From an uncultured Bacillota bacterium (lineage in GTDB: Bacteria; Bacillota; Dehalobacteriia; UBA7702), in assembly GCA_934702375.1 (NCBI GenBank), contig CAKUYE010000004.1:59760-123759 (forward strand): a DNA stretch of 64,000 bases. The letters run 5' to 3'. Positions 1-8,025 of the stretch are shown one piece after another; position 1 is the stretch's first letter, and each line of letters starts with the position of its first letter. The notes under the pieces were generated by a model that searched no databases, had not been told where the DNA came from, and saw only the letters and a list, made by a program, of their open reading frames with translations. Position numbers and translations under genes: made by a program.

Positions 1-2
1 TA

Positions 3-17
3 GTCCGCAAATCGGAC
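3..17 (+). other. Small hairpin upstream of rpsJ
   Basis: GTCCG and CGGAC pair across a 5-nt loop immediately before the rpsJ ribosome binding site (AAGGAGGAT, 22-30). It lies at the window edge, so it could be the 3' end of a longer leader or simply an intergenic stem after the preceding gene. No T-tract follows, so it is not an obvious terminator. Confidence 0.35.
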
Positions 18-36
18 GCTTAAGGAGGATAAAAAA

Positions 37-345
37 TTGGCACAACAAAAAATCAGAATCAAATTAAGAGCTTTCGACCATAAGCTTCTTGATCAGTCTG
101 CAGAAAGAATCGTGGAAACCGCCAAAAAAACCGGCGCCAGTGTTTCCGGCCCGATTCCCCTGCCGACAGAAAAAAGCATCTACACGATCTTGCGTTCGCC
201 CCATGTTAACAAAGACAGCCGCGAACAGTTTGAAATGAGAACCCACAAAAGATTGATTGATATCTTGAATGCTTCTCCTAAGACCGTGGATTCGCTTATG
301 CGTTTGGATCTCCCCACCGGGGTAGATATTGAAATCAAGCTTTGA
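37..345 (+). CDS. rpsJ: 30S ribosomal protein S10
   Basis: 102 residues, the usual S10 length. S10 sits in the 30S head and, as NusE, pairs with NusB in transcription antitermination. The conserved stretch SPHVNKDSREQFEMRTHKR (residues 50-68) is clear. Translation starts at TTG 37, set by a strong AAGGAGGAT seven bases upstream; no ATG fits better. It is the first gene of a co-directional S10-spc-alpha array running to rplQ. The 109-bp gap to rplC is longer than any other between the following r-protein genes and holds two hairpins. Confidence 0.97.
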   Translation: MAQQKIRIKLRAFDHKLLDQSAERIVETAKKTGASVSGPIPLPTEKSIYTILRSPHVNKDSREQFEMRTHKRLIDILNASPKTVDSLMRLDLPTGVDIEIKL

Positions 346-454
346 TTTCAGATTACGAAAGTCGTTTGTTTTTTTTCGGGATGGAATATCCCACCGAATA
401 CAGGCGAGCAATGCCGGGCAGCCGGCACCTACGAATGGAAAGAGAGGTGTTAAC
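346..454 (+). other. Structured rpsJ-rplC spacer
   Basis: The 109-nt spacer contains an oligo-T run (about 366-376), the stem GGGAT/ATCCC (378-392, 5-nt loop) and the stem TGCCGG/CCGGCA (412-427, 4-nt loop). Neighbouring r-protein genes are separated by only 0-40 nt. The structures could be an attenuator or a leader for the genes from rplC onward, since r-protein operons are commonly autoregulated through such RNA. That role is inference. Confidence 0.4.
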
Positions 455-1087
455 ATGACACAGAAGGTCGTTATGGGGAAAAAAGTCGGTATGACTCAGA
501 TTTTTGCCGAAGACGGCAAAATCATTCCGGTTACCGTAGTGGAAACCGCCCCCAGTGTCATCGTACAAATCAAAGATGAAGCTACCGATGGTTATCAGGC
601 TATTCAGTTAGGCTTCGACGAAAAGAAAAAAGAAAAGCATATCAACAAACCCGAAAAGGGACACTTTGCAAAAGCGAATGTTGCCCCCACCAAGGTATTG
701 AAAGAATTCCGAGTGGAAGATGCTTCCGCTTACAGTCTTGGTCAGAAATTTGACCTTGACCAGTTTGCAGTTGGTGATCTTGTTGACGTTACCGGTACTT
801 CCAAAGGGCATGGTTTCTCCAGCACCATTAAAAAATGGGGCTTCCACAGAGGGCCCATGGGTCATGGCTCCAAGAATCACCGTCGTCCGGCTTCTGCCGG
901 CGCCAAAGGTCCTGCCAGAATCTTCAAAGGCAAGAAAAGCCCCTGCCGTTATGGTGGCGTGAAGGTTACGATCCAGAATCTTGAAATCGTGAAAGTGATT
1001 CCCGAAAACAATGCCCTTTTGATTAAGGGCTCGATCCCCGGAGCTAAAAAATCCGTCGTAATCGTAAAGAATGCCGTTAAAGCATAA
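455..1087 (+). CDS. rplC: 50S ribosomal protein L3
   Basis: 210 residues. L3 is an early 23S rRNA-binding protein with a long loop reaching the peptidyl transferase centre. The N-terminus carries the typical GKKVGMTQIF, and the central loop GHGSKNHRRPASAGAKG is the conserved extension. The frame is open back to 329, but ATG 455, preceded by AGAGAGGTG, gives a standard L3 N-terminus; the extra 42 residues would be spurious. Followed by rplD after 29 nt. Confidence 0.96.
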   Translation: MTQKVVMGKKVGMTQIFAEDGKIIPVTVVETAPSVIVQIKDEATDGYQAIQLGFDEKKKEKHINKPEKGHFAKANVAPTKVLKEFRVEDASAYSLGQKFDLDQFAVGDLVDVTGTSKGHGFSSTIKKWGFHRGPMGHGSKNHRRPASAGAKGPARIFKGKKSPCRYGGVKVTIQNLEIVKVIPENNALLIKGSIPGAKKSVVIVKNAVKA

Positions 1088-1116
1088 GTCTATCTGCGCA
1101 GGAAAGGAGGATAATC

Positions 1117-1740
1117 ATGGCTAATATCAAGGTTTACAATATGAAAGGCGAAGAAGTCGGCGATCTTGAATTAAACAGCACCGTCTTTGAAGCTAAAATC
1201 AATGTTCCCCTGATGCACCAGGCCGTCGTTTTGAACCAGGCTTCGGAAAGAAGAGGAACTCATGAAAGCAAGACCCGCGGTCAGGTTTCGGGCAGCACCA
1301 AGAAACCCTGGCGTCAGAAGGGCACCGGCCGTGCTCGTGTAGGTACCAAACGTAATCCTGTTTGGACCGGCGGTGGCGTTGCTTTTGGCCCTCATATGAG
1401 AGAATATGGCTTCAAAATGCCTAAGAAAATGCGTCGCGCTGCATTGCGTTCTGCATTAAGTGAAAAATTCGCTCAAGGCGAAATCGTCGTTTTCGATGAA
1501 TTCGCAATGGATGCTCCGAAAACTAAAGTCATGGCGGATCTCTTCAAAAAATTTGAAGCAGAAAATGCCCTTGTCGTTCTCGGCGAATTCAATGAAAACG
1601 TTATTAAGAGCATTAGAAATCTCGCCGAAGCTCAGCCTGTAGAGGCTGCCGGCATCAACGTATATAACGTTTTAGCAAAACGCAAACTTGTTATGACCAA
1701 GGATGCGATTGCTAAAGTAGAGGAGGTGCTCGCATTATGA
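1117..1740 (+). CDS. rplD: 50S ribosomal protein L4
   Basis: 207 residues, full length. L4 binds 23S rRNA, lines the exit tunnel and in many bacteria represses its own operon. The basic extended loop (about residues 48-85, containing KPWRQKGTGRARVG) is present. ATG 1117 follows AAAGGAGG with good spacing. Its TGA stop overlaps the rplW ATG (ATGA), so the two are probably translationally coupled. Confidence 0.97.
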   Translation: MANIKVYNMKGEEVGDLELNSTVFEAKINVPLMHQAVVLNQASERRGTHESKTRGQVSGSTKKPWRQKGTGRARVGTKRNPVWTGGGVAFGPHMREYGFKMPKKMRRAALRSALSEKFAQGEIVVFDEFAMDAPKTKVMADLFKKFEAENALVVLGEFNENVIKSIRNLAEAQPVEAAGINVYNVLAKRKLVMTKDAIAKVEEVLAL

Positions 1741-2027
1741 GAGAACCTTATGAAATTTTAGTGAAACCCCTGGTTTCTGAAAAATCCATGCTCCTCATGG
1801 GTGACAACAAATATTCCTTCGCTGTTGCAAAGGATGCAAACAAATTGGAAATCAAATATGCCGTTGAAAAACTTTTTGATGTTACTGTAGAAAGCGTTAA
1901 CACCAGAACGATTCGCGGTAAAGTGAAAAGACAGGGCCGCTACGAAGGCAAACGCCCTGATGTGAAAAAAGCAATCGTTACTTTGAAAGCCGGCGATCAG
2001 ATCAAGGTTTTTGAAGGCTTAGCATAA
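1737..2027 (+). CDS. rplW: 50S ribosomal protein L23
   Basis: 96 residues, normal length. L23 lies at the polypeptide exit and docks trigger factor and SRP. The N-terminal LVKPLVSEKSMLL and the C-terminal basic arm KVKRQGRYEGKRPDVKKA are typical. The start overlaps the rplD stop by four bases. rplB follows after 14 nt with an AAGGAGG site. Confidence 0.97.
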   Translation: MREPYEILVKPLVSEKSMLLMGDNKYSFAVAKDANKLEIKYAVEKLFDVTVESVNTRTIRGKVKRQGRYEGKRPDVKKAIVTLKAGDQIKVFEGLA

Positions 2028-2041
2028 GAAGGAGGAAAAAA

Positions 2042-2866
2042 ATGGGTATCAAAAAATATAATCCCACATCACCCGGTCGTCGCGGAATGACGGTTTCCAC
2101 CTTCGAGGAAATCACTAAATCCCAGCCGGAAAAATCCCTGCTTGCTCCTTTAAAGAGCACTGGCGGCAGAAACAACACCGGTCGTCTTACCACTCGTCAC
2201 AAAGGTGGCGGTCATAAGAGACAGTACCGTATCATTGATTTCAAAAGAAATAAAGACAATATTCCCGCAACCGTAAATGCGATCGAATACGATCCTAACC
2301 GTACCGCGAATATCGCACTTCTTTTCTACGCTGATGGTGAAAAGAGATACATCCTGGCTCCTCAGGGGCTTAAAGTGGGCGATGTTGTTGTGTCCGGTGC
2401 CGATGCTGATATCAAAGTCGGCAACAACCTTCCTATTAGTTCCATTCCTGTTGGTACCTACATCCATAATGTAGAACTTTATGCCGGCGGTGGCGCTAAA
2501 TTGGTTCGTTCTGCCGGTGCCGGTGCTCAGCTTATGGCAAAAGAAGGCGCCTATGCAACCCTTCGTCTTCCTTCCGGGGAAATGAGAATGGTTCGCCTTG
2601 AATGCCGTGCAACCATCGGTCAGGTTGGTAATGAAGATCAGGAAAACATTAATATCGGTAAAGCCGGTCGTAACCGCTGGAAAGGCGTACGTCCCGCAAA
2701 CCGCGGTGTTGTCATGAACCCCTGCGATCATCCTCATGGTGGTGGGGAAGGTCGTTCGCCGGTTGGTCGTGCTCCTGTTACACCTTGGGGCAAACCTGCT
2801 CTTGGCGCTAAGACCCGCAACAAGAAAAAAGCTTCCAGTAAGCTTATCGTAAAGACCAGAGGATAA
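2042..2866 (+). CDS. rplB: 50S ribosomal protein L2
   Basis: 274 residues. L2 is a primary 23S rRNA-binding protein needed for subunit association and close to the peptidyl transferase centre. The signature MNPCDHPHGGGEGRSP, containing the conserved histidine region, is at about residues 225-240; the SH3-like and OB-like core and the basic C-terminal tail are complete. rpsS follows after 21 nt. Confidence 0.98.
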   Translation: MGIKKYNPTSPGRRGMTVSTFEEITKSQPEKSLLAPLKSTGGRNNTGRLTTRHKGGGHKRQYRIIDFKRNKDNIPATVNAIEYDPNRTANIALLFYADGEKRYILAPQGLKVGDVVVSGADADIKVGNNLPISSIPVGTYIHNVELYAGGGAKLVRSAGAGAQLMAKEGAYATLRLPSGEMRMVRLECRATIGQVGNEDQENINIGKAGRNRWKGVRPANRGVVMNPCDHPHGGGEGRSPVGRAPVTPWGKPALGAKTRNKKKASSKLIVKTRG

Positions 2867-2887
2867 TCGGAGGAAGGAGGCAGTATC

Positions 2888-3169
2888 ATGGCCAGATCGT
2901 TGAAAAAAGGTCCGTATTGCGAAGCCAGTTTAATGGCTAAGGTGGAGAAGATGAACGAAAGCAATGATAAACAGGTTATTAAAACCTGGTCTCGTCGTTC
3001 CACCATCTTCCCCCAGATGATCGGACACACCATTGCCATCCATGACGGCAGAAAACATGTTCCTATTTATATTACTGAAGATATGGTTGGACATAAATTG
3101 GGTGAATTTGTTATGACCCGTACTTACAGAGGTCACGCAAATTCCGAAAAGTCCAGTTCCGGGAAATAA
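2888..3169 (+). CDS. rpsS: 30S ribosomal protein S19
   Basis: 93 residues. S19 is in the 30S head next to S13 and contacts the tRNA/50S bridge region. MARSLKKGPY at the start and GHKLGEFVMTRTYRGHA near the end are family signatures. ATG 2888 is preceded by a double GGAGGAAGGAGG site, which suggests strong initiation. Confidence 0.97.
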   Translation: MARSLKKGPYCEASLMAKVEKMNESNDKQVIKTWSRRSTIFPQMIGHTIAIHDGRKHVPIYITEDMVGHKLGEFVMTRTYRGHANSEKSSSGK

Positions 3170-3187
3170 CCTAAGGAGGAAAGAAAA

Positions 3188-3529
3188 ATGGAAGTTAAAG
3201 CTGTAGCGAAACATATCCGGATTTCTCCCCGCAAGGTTAGATACGTTGCCGACCTCGTGCGCGGCAAAGGCGTGGAAGAAGCCCGTGCTATCTTAAAGCT
3301 CACCCCCAATCGCGGTTGCACCCCTGTTTTGAAAGTTTTGAACTCTGCGGTTGCAAATGCTGAACATAACAACGGTATGAGCGGCGATGATTTATTCATC
3401 AAAACCATCTTCGTTGATGAAGGTGTGACCTGGAAACGCATCAAACCTCGTGCTATGGGTAGAGCCGATAGAATCTATAAAAGATGTTGCCACATCACCG
3501 TTGTTGTTGATGAAAGAGAGGAGGCATAA
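3188..3529 (+). CDS. rplV: 50S ribosomal protein L22
   Basis: 113 residues, standard. L22 contacts all six 23S domains and its beta hairpin forms part of the exit-tunnel constriction. The N-terminus AKHIRISPRKVRYVADLVRG is conserved. AAGGAGGAA precedes the ATG. rpsC starts three bases after the stop. Confidence 0.97.
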   Translation: MEVKAVAKHIRISPRKVRYVADLVRGKGVEEARAILKLTPNRGCTPVLKVLNSAVANAEHNNGMSGDDLFIKTIFVDEGVTWKRIKPRAMGRADRIYKRCCHITVVVDEREEA

Positions 3530-3532
3530 AGC

Positions 3533-4201
3533 GTGGGTCAGAAAGTTAACCCGAAGGGATTCAGAGTTGGCGTTATTCGCGACTGGGACAGCCGCTGGTA
3601 TGCCAGAAAAGAATACTCTGACTATCTCTTAGAAGATTATCAGATCAGAAAATACCTGAAAAAAAGACTTTATGATTCCGGTATCTCCCGTATCGAAATT
3701 GAACGTGCTGCCGGTAGAGTAAAGGTCAACATCTTCACTGCAAAACCCGGTATCGTAATCGGCCGCGGCGGCGCTGAAGTAGAATCCTTGAAAAAGGCTT
3801 TAGAAAAAATGACCGGCAAAAAGGTCAATATCTATATTAACGAAGTTAAAAAACCCGAGCTTGATGCTCAGCTCGTAGCTGAAAGCGTTGCTTCCGCTCT
3901 GGAAAGACGTATCGCTTTCCGTCGTGCAATGAAACAGGCTGTGACCCGCACCATGAGAATGGGTGCCGGCGGTATCAAGCTGATGTGCGCAGGTCGTTTG
4001 GGCGGCGCTGAAATCGCTCGTACCGAATGGATCAGCGATGGTAAAGTTCCCCTGCATACCTTGAGAGCCGATATCGACTATGCTGTAGCAGAAGCGGACA
4101 CCACTTATGGTAAAATCGGCATCAAATGCTGGATCTACAAAGGCGAAGTTCTTCCGGAAAGAGCTGCCGCTGCCAAAAAAGCAGAAGGGGGTAAACGCTA
4201 A
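3533..4201 (+). CDS. rpsC: 30S ribosomal protein S3
   Basis: 222 residues. S3 lines the mRNA entry channel and has mRNA-unwinding activity together with S4 and S5. MGQKVNPKGFRVGVIRDW is the N-terminal signature, and a KH domain with the GIVIGRGG loop is at about residues 65-72. Start is GTG 3533; the ribosome binding site lies inside the end of rplV (GAGAGGAGG). The last base of the stop is the first base of the rplP ATG. Confidence 0.97.
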   Translation: MGQKVNPKGFRVGVIRDWDSRWYARKEYSDYLLEDYQIRKYLKKRLYDSGISRIEIERAAGRVKVNIFTAKPGIVIGRGGAEVESLKKALEKMTGKKVNIYINEVKKPELDAQLVAESVASALERRIAFRRAMKQAVTRTMRMGAGGIKLMCAGRLGGAEIARTEWISDGKVPLHTLRADIDYAVAEADTTYGKIGIKCWIYKGEVLPERAAAAKKAEGGKR

Positions 4202-4632
4202 TGTTAATTCCCAAAAGAGTCAAACATCGTAAACAGCATCGTGGCAGAATGGCCGGTAAAGCAACGAAAGGTAACTTTATTGCTTACGGTGAATATGGCC
4301 TTCAGGCTACCGAATGCGGTTGGATCACCAGCCGTCAGATCGAAGCTGCCCGTGTTGCCATGACCCGTTATATGAAGAGAGGTGGGCAGGTCTGGATTAA
4401 GATCTTCCCTCATAAACCCATCACCGAAAAACCTGCTGAAACCCGTATGGGTAGTGGGAAAGGTTCCCCTGAATATTGGGTAGCCGTTGTAAAACCCGGC
4501 CGTGTTATGTTTGAAGTTGGCGGCATCAGCGAAGAAATCGCACGTGAAGCCCTTCGTTTGGCCATGCACAAACTCCCCGTGAAATGTAAATTCATCAAAC
4601 GCGAAGAGAAGATTGGCGGTGAAGCAGAATGA
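4201..4632 (+). CDS. rplP: 50S ribosomal protein L16
   Basis: 143 residues. L16 is needed for A-site tRNA positioning in the 50S subunit. MLIPKRVKHRKQHRGRM and the glycine-rich MGSGKGSPEYWVAVVKPGR (about residues 81-99) are diagnostic. Start overlaps the rpsC stop by one base and the stop overlaps the rpmC start (ATGA), a tightly coupled trio. Confidence 0.97.
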   Translation: MLIPKRVKHRKQHRGRMAGKATKGNFIAYGEYGLQATECGWITSRQIEAARVAMTRYMKRGGQVWIKIFPHKPITEKPAETRMGSGKGSPEYWVAVVKPGRVMFEVGGISEEIAREALRLAMHKLPVKCKFIKREEKIGGEAE

Positions 4633-4832
4633 AGATGAAAGAAATCAACGAAATGACCAGTGAAGAATTAGTCAAAAAAGTTGGTGACCTCAAAAATGAA
4701 CTCTTTAATCTGCGTTTCCGTTTGGCCACCGGTCAGTTGGAAAACCCCGCAGTGATTAAAGACGTCAAGAGAAATATCGCAAGAGTTAAAACAGTGATCA
4801 GAGAACGCGAACTCAGCGGTGAAGATTTATAA
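4629..4832 (+). CDS. rpmC: 50S ribosomal protein L29
   Basis: 67 residues. L29 is a small two-helix hairpin protein by the exit tunnel next to L23. The sequence includes ELVKKVGDLKNELFNLRFRL, typical of the family. ATG 4629 overlaps the rplP stop. A second ATG at 4635 is possible but less well placed. Confidence 0.95.
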   Translation: MKMKEINEMTSEELVKKVGDLKNELFNLRFRLATGQLENPAVIKDVKRNIARVKTVIRERELSGEDL

Positions 4833-4854
4833 TCGGAAGGAGGAGCATTAAATA

Positions 4855-5118
4855 ATGGAAAGAACTAGCGACAGAAAAGTCCGTATCGGTACTGTTGTCA
4901 GCGATAAAATGGATAAAACCATCGTTGTCAGAGTCGAAACCAGATTCAAGCATCCTCTTTACGGCAAAATCGTTAAAACCAGCAAAAAGTACAAAGCCCA
5001 TGATGAGAACAACGAAGCCAGAGTCGGCGACTTGATCCGTATGATGGAAACCCGTCCTTTGTCCAAAGACAAGAGATGGCGCTTGGTTGAAATTATCGAA
5101 AAAGCCCCGATCGTCTGA
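4855..5118 (+). CDS. rpsQ: 30S ribosomal protein S17
   Basis: 87 residues, OB-fold primary 16S rRNA-binding protein. The motif GTVVSDKMDKTIVVRVE (about residues 13-29) is the S17 signature, followed by KHPLYGKIVKTSKKYKAHDE. AAGGAGGAG lies upstream. rplN follows after 27 nt. Confidence 0.97.
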   Translation: MERTSDRKVRIGTVVSDKMDKTIVVRVETRFKHPLYGKIVKTSKKYKAHDENNEARVGDLIRMMETRPLSKDKRWRLVEIIEKAPIV

Positions 5119-5145
5119 GGGCATTAAGAAAGGGGGCAATCAGAA

Positions 5146-5514
5146 ATGATCCAACAGGAAACCAGGCTCAAAGTCGGTGATAACACCGGTGCAAAAGAGC
5201 TGTTATGTATTAAAGTATTGGGCGGCGCCGGTCGTCGTTATGCCAGCGTCGGTGATGTTATCGTTTGTGCGGTTAAAAGTGCCACACCCGGCGGCGTGGT
5301 AAAAAAAGGCCAGGTCGTTAAGGCTGTTGTTGTTAGAACGAAAAAAGAAATTCGTCGTGAAGACGGTACCTATATTCGTTTCGATCAGAATGCTGCAGTT
5401 ATCATCAAAGACGATGGTCAGCCGCAGGGTACCCGTATCTTTGGGCCCGTTGCAAGAGAATTGAGGGAAAAGAACTACATGAAGATCGTTTCCCTGGCGC
5501 CGGAAGTGCTCTAA
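5146..5514 (+). CDS. rplN: 50S ribosomal protein L14
   Basis: 122 residues, exactly the family length. L14 forms intersubunit bridges with 16S rRNA. MIQQETRLKVGDNTGAKEL at the N-terminus and the C-terminal REKNYMKIVSLAPEVL are canonical. AAAGGGGGC precedes the ATG. Confidence 0.98.
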   Translation: MIQQETRLKVGDNTGAKELLCIKVLGGAGRRYASVGDVIVCAVKSATPGGVVKKGQVVKAVVVRTKKEIRREDGTYIRFDQNAAVIIKDDGQPQGTRIFGPVARELREKNYMKIVSLAPEVL

Positions 5515-5532
5515 TTTTAGGAGGTGGACGAA

Positions 5533-5856
5533 TTGGCATTCGCCAAAACGCATATCAAAAAAGATGATACGGTAATGGTCATTACCGGTAAAGATGCCGG
5601 AAAAACCGGAAAAGTCCTCCAGGTGCTTCCCGCAAGCGGTAAGGTTGTTGTGGAAGGGGTTAACATTGTCAAAAGACATACCAAACCTACCCAGAAAAAC
5701 CCCCAGGGCGGCATCATGGAAAAACCTGCTGCAATCGCAATCTCCAATGTTATGCTTTATTGCGGAAAATGCAGCAAAGTTACAAGAGTGTCTATGAAAT
5801 CCGTTGATGGTGAGCTGGTTCGCCAGTGCAAACATTGCGGTGAAGTCTTAAAGTAA
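5533..5856 (+). CDS. rplX: 50S ribosomal protein L24, zinc-ribbon form
   Basis: 107 residues. L24 initiates 50S assembly. The KOW core VMVITGKDAGKTGKVLQVLP is near the N-terminus, and the C-terminal half carries two CxxC pairs (CGKC and CKHC), a zinc-ribbon form also known from other Firmicutes. The frame opens at GTG 5524, but that codon lies within the AGGAGGT ribosome binding site (5519-5525), so TTG 5533 is the likely start. Confidence 0.95.
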   Translation: MAFAKTHIKKDDTVMVITGKDAGKTGKVLQVLPASGKVVVEGVNIVKRHTKPTQKNPQGGIMEKPAAIAISNVMLYCGKCSKVTRVSMKSVDGELVRQCKHCGEVLK

Positions 5857-5876
5857 TCGGGAAGGAGGCAATTTAA

Positions 5877-6416
5877 ATGGCAAGACTCAAAGAAAAGTAT
5901 AATGAAGAGATCGCTGCTGCCCTGAAAGAAAAATTTCAGTATGACAACGTAATGCAGATTCCTAAACTCGTTAAAATCGTTGTCAACATGGGGCTCGGCG
6001 AAGCCATCGCCAATCCCAAGGCCTTGGATGCTGCTGTTGGTGATATGACTCAGATCACCGGTCAGAAACCTATCATCACAAAAGCGAAAAAATCCGTTGC
6101 TGCCTTCAAAGTCAGAGAAGGTATGTCCATCGGCTGCAAGGTTACTTTAAGAGGCGATAAAATGTACGAATTCTGCGACCGTCTCGTATCCGTGGCTCTG
6201 CCTCGCGTAAGAGACTTCAAAGGTGTATCTGCCAAAGCCTTTGACGGTCGTGGCAACTATACTCTCGGCTTAAAAGAACAGTTGATTTTCCCTGAAATCG
6301 AATATGATAAAATCGACAAAGTTCGCGGCATGGAAGTATGCTTTGTGACTTCTGCAAAAACCGATGAAGAAGCCAAAGAGCTCTTAAGACTTATGGGCAT
6401 GCCTTTTGCCAAGTAA
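5877..6416 (+). CDS. rplE: 50S ribosomal protein L5
   Basis: 179 residues, standard. L5 binds 5S rRNA in the central protuberance and contacts S13. The conserved VVNMGLGEA and AFDGRGNYTLGLKEQLIFPEI stretches are both present. GGAAGGAGG precedes ATG 5877. Followed by the zinc-type S14 gene. Confidence 0.98.
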   Translation: MARLKEKYNEEIAAALKEKFQYDNVMQIPKLVKIVVNMGLGEAIANPKALDAAVGDMTQITGQKPIITKAKKSVAAFKVREGMSIGCKVTLRGDKMYEFCDRLVSVALPRVRDFKGVSAKAFDGRGNYTLGLKEQLIFPEIEYDKIDKVRGMEVCFVTSAKTDEEAKELLRLMGMPFAK

Positions 6417-6438
6417 GTCAGACTAAGGAGGAAACAAC

Positions 6439-6624
6439 GTGGCAAAAAAATCAATGATTGCGAAACAAGGGCGTACGCCCAAGTATTCCGTTCGCGGATA
6501 TAATCGTTGCAAAATCTGCGGCAGACCTCATGCTTATATGCGTAAATTCGGCATTTGCAGAGTTTGCTTCAGAGAATTGGCTTACAAGGGAGAGATCCCC
6601 GGTGTAACCAAGTCCAGTTGGTAA
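6439..6624 (+). CDS. rpsN: 30S ribosomal protein S14, zinc type
   Basis: 61 residues, the short Zn-binding (type Z) S14. Cysteines at positions 24, 27, 40 and 43 form the zinc site (CKIC and CRVC). S14 sits in the 30S head. Start is GTG 6439 after AAGGAGGAA. A zinc-independent long paralogue, if the genome has one, is not in this window. Confidence 0.97.
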   Translation: MAKKSMIAKQGRTPKYSVRGYNRCKICGRPHAYMRKFGICRVCFRELAYKGEIPGVTKSSW

Positions 6625-6643
6625 GCCGGAAGGAGGTAAGAAT

Positions 6644-7042
6644 ATGGTCATGACAGATCCCATTGCCGATTTCCTTACCAGAATCCGCAATGCAAATACT
6701 GTTTATATGGAAAAGGTGGAAATCCCCGCCTCTAAAACGAAATTGAACTTAGCCAATATCTTGAAAGAAGAAGGCTATATTAAAGATGTCGAATACATCG
6801 AAGACGGCAAGCAAGGCTTTTTACGTCTTTATCTCAAATACGGCGCAAACCGTGAAAAGGTTATCACCGGTCTGAAGAGAATCAGCCGCCCCGGTTTGAG
6901 AGTTTATGCTCAGAAGGATGAGCTGCCTAAAGTATTGGGTGGTCTCGGCATCGCCATTATCTCCACTTCAAAAGGTCTTATGACCGACAAAGACGCCCGC
7001 AAAGCAGGTGTCGGTGGCGAAGTAATGTGCTATATCTGGTAA
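6644..7042 (+). CDS. rpsH: 30S ribosomal protein S8
   Basis: 132 residues. S8 is a primary 16S-binding protein and the classical repressor of the spc operon in E. coli. DPIADFLTRIRNAN is near the start and the C-terminal ISTSKGLMTDKDARKAGVGG is diagnostic. ATG 6644 is set by AAGGAGGTAAG; a second in-frame ATG at 6650 would remove two residues. Confidence 0.97.
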   Translation: MVMTDPIADFLTRIRNANTVYMEKVEIPASKTKLNLANILKEEGYIKDVEYIEDGKQGFLRLYLKYGANREKVITGLKRISRPGLRVYAQKDELPKVLGGLGIAIISTSKGLMTDKDARKAGVGGEVMCYIW

Positions 7043-7079
7043 ATTAGAAATTTTGTAAACTCAAATTGGGAGGTGCAAT

Positions 7080-7625
7080 ATGTCTCGTATAGGCAAAATG
7101 CCGGTAGCGATCCCTTCCGGAGTGACTATCAATTTGGATGGCAAACACCTTAGCGTGGAAGGCCCCAAAGGGAAACTCGAAAGGGACATTCATCCTGATA
7201 TCGATGTAGTGATCGAAGGCGCAGAGCTTATCGTCACTCGTCCCAGCGATGACAAAAAACATCGTGCGCTTCATGGTCTCACCAGAGCGCTTATCCATAA
7301 TATGGTCGTTGGTGTAACCGAAGGCTTCAAAAAAGACCTTGAACTGGTCGGCGTTGGTTACCGTGCTGCAAAACAAGGTGATAACCTCGTTCTTACCGTT
7401 GGTTATTCCCATCCTGTAGAAATGGCTCCCGCCGATGGTATCACCATCGAAGTTCCCACCCCGAACCGTGTTGCCATTCTCGGTATCGACAAAGAAAAAG
7501 TCGGCGCTTTCGCCGCAAATGTCAGAGCCGTCAGACCTCCGGAACCTTATAAAGGCAAAGGGATTAAGTATGAAGGCGAAGTTATTAAACGGAAAGCCGG
7601 TAAAGCCGGTGTTAAAGCCGGTTAA
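7080..7625 (+). CDS. rplF: 50S ribosomal protein L6
   Basis: 181 residues, two tandem alpha/beta domains. L6 lies near the sarcin-ricin/GTPase centre. MSRIGKMPVAIPSGV at the N-terminus and VRPPEPYKGKGIKYEGE (about residues 150-166) are the family signatures. The tail ends in a short AGKAGVKAG repeat. Confidence 0.97.
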   Translation: MSRIGKMPVAIPSGVTINLDGKHLSVEGPKGKLERDIHPDIDVVIEGAELIVTRPSDDKKHRALHGLTRALIHNMVVGVTEGFKKDLELVGVGYRAAKQGDNLVLTVGYSHPVEMAPADGITIEVPTPNRVAILGIDKEKVGAFAANVRAVRPPEPYKGKGIKYEGEVIKRKAGKAGVKAG

Positions 7626-7642
7626 AGGAAGGAGCGCTTGTT

Positions 7643-8005
7643 TTGTATAAACAGTATGACAGAAAAGCTGTTCGGATGAAAAAACATGCCAGCGTCAGAT
7701 TGAAAATCTCCGGTACTCCGGAATGCCCTCGTCTGGCTGTCTTCCGCAGCGCAAAACATATCTATGCCCAGATTATCGATGATGTTGCCGGCAACACTTT
7801 GGTCGCTGCTTCCACTCTCGACGCTTCCTTAAAAGGAAACTATGGTGGGAATATTGAAGCTGCAACTGCCGTTGGCAAATTGATCGGTGAAAAAGCTCTC
7901 GAAAAAGGCATCAAAAAAGTCGTTTTCGACCGTGGTGGTATGATCTATCATGGTAGAGTGAAAGCCCTTGCAGAAGGTGCCAGAGAAGCTGGCCTCGACT
8001 TTTAA
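7643..8005 (+). CDS. rplR: 50S ribosomal protein L18
   Basis: 120 residues. L18 brings 5S rRNA to the 50S subunit together with L5. The signature RLAVFRSAKHIYAQIIDD and the C-terminal FDRGGMIYHGRVKALAEGAREAGLDF (given as one region, residues 95-120) are typical. Start is TTG 7643; the upstream GGAAGGAGCG supports it and no ATG gives the normal N-terminus. Confidence 0.96.
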   Translation: MYKQYDRKAVRMKKHASVRLKISGTPECPRLAVFRSAKHIYAQIIDDVAGNTLVAASTLDASLKGNYGGNIEAATAVGKLIGEKALEKGIKKVVFDRGGMIYHGRVKALAEGAREAGLDF

Positions 8006-8025
8006 GAGGATAAGGAGGGAAATAG

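Noticed and set aside
329..454. N-terminal extension of L3
   Set aside because: No ribosome binding site at 329, overlap with rpsJ, and the L3 family start is at 455.
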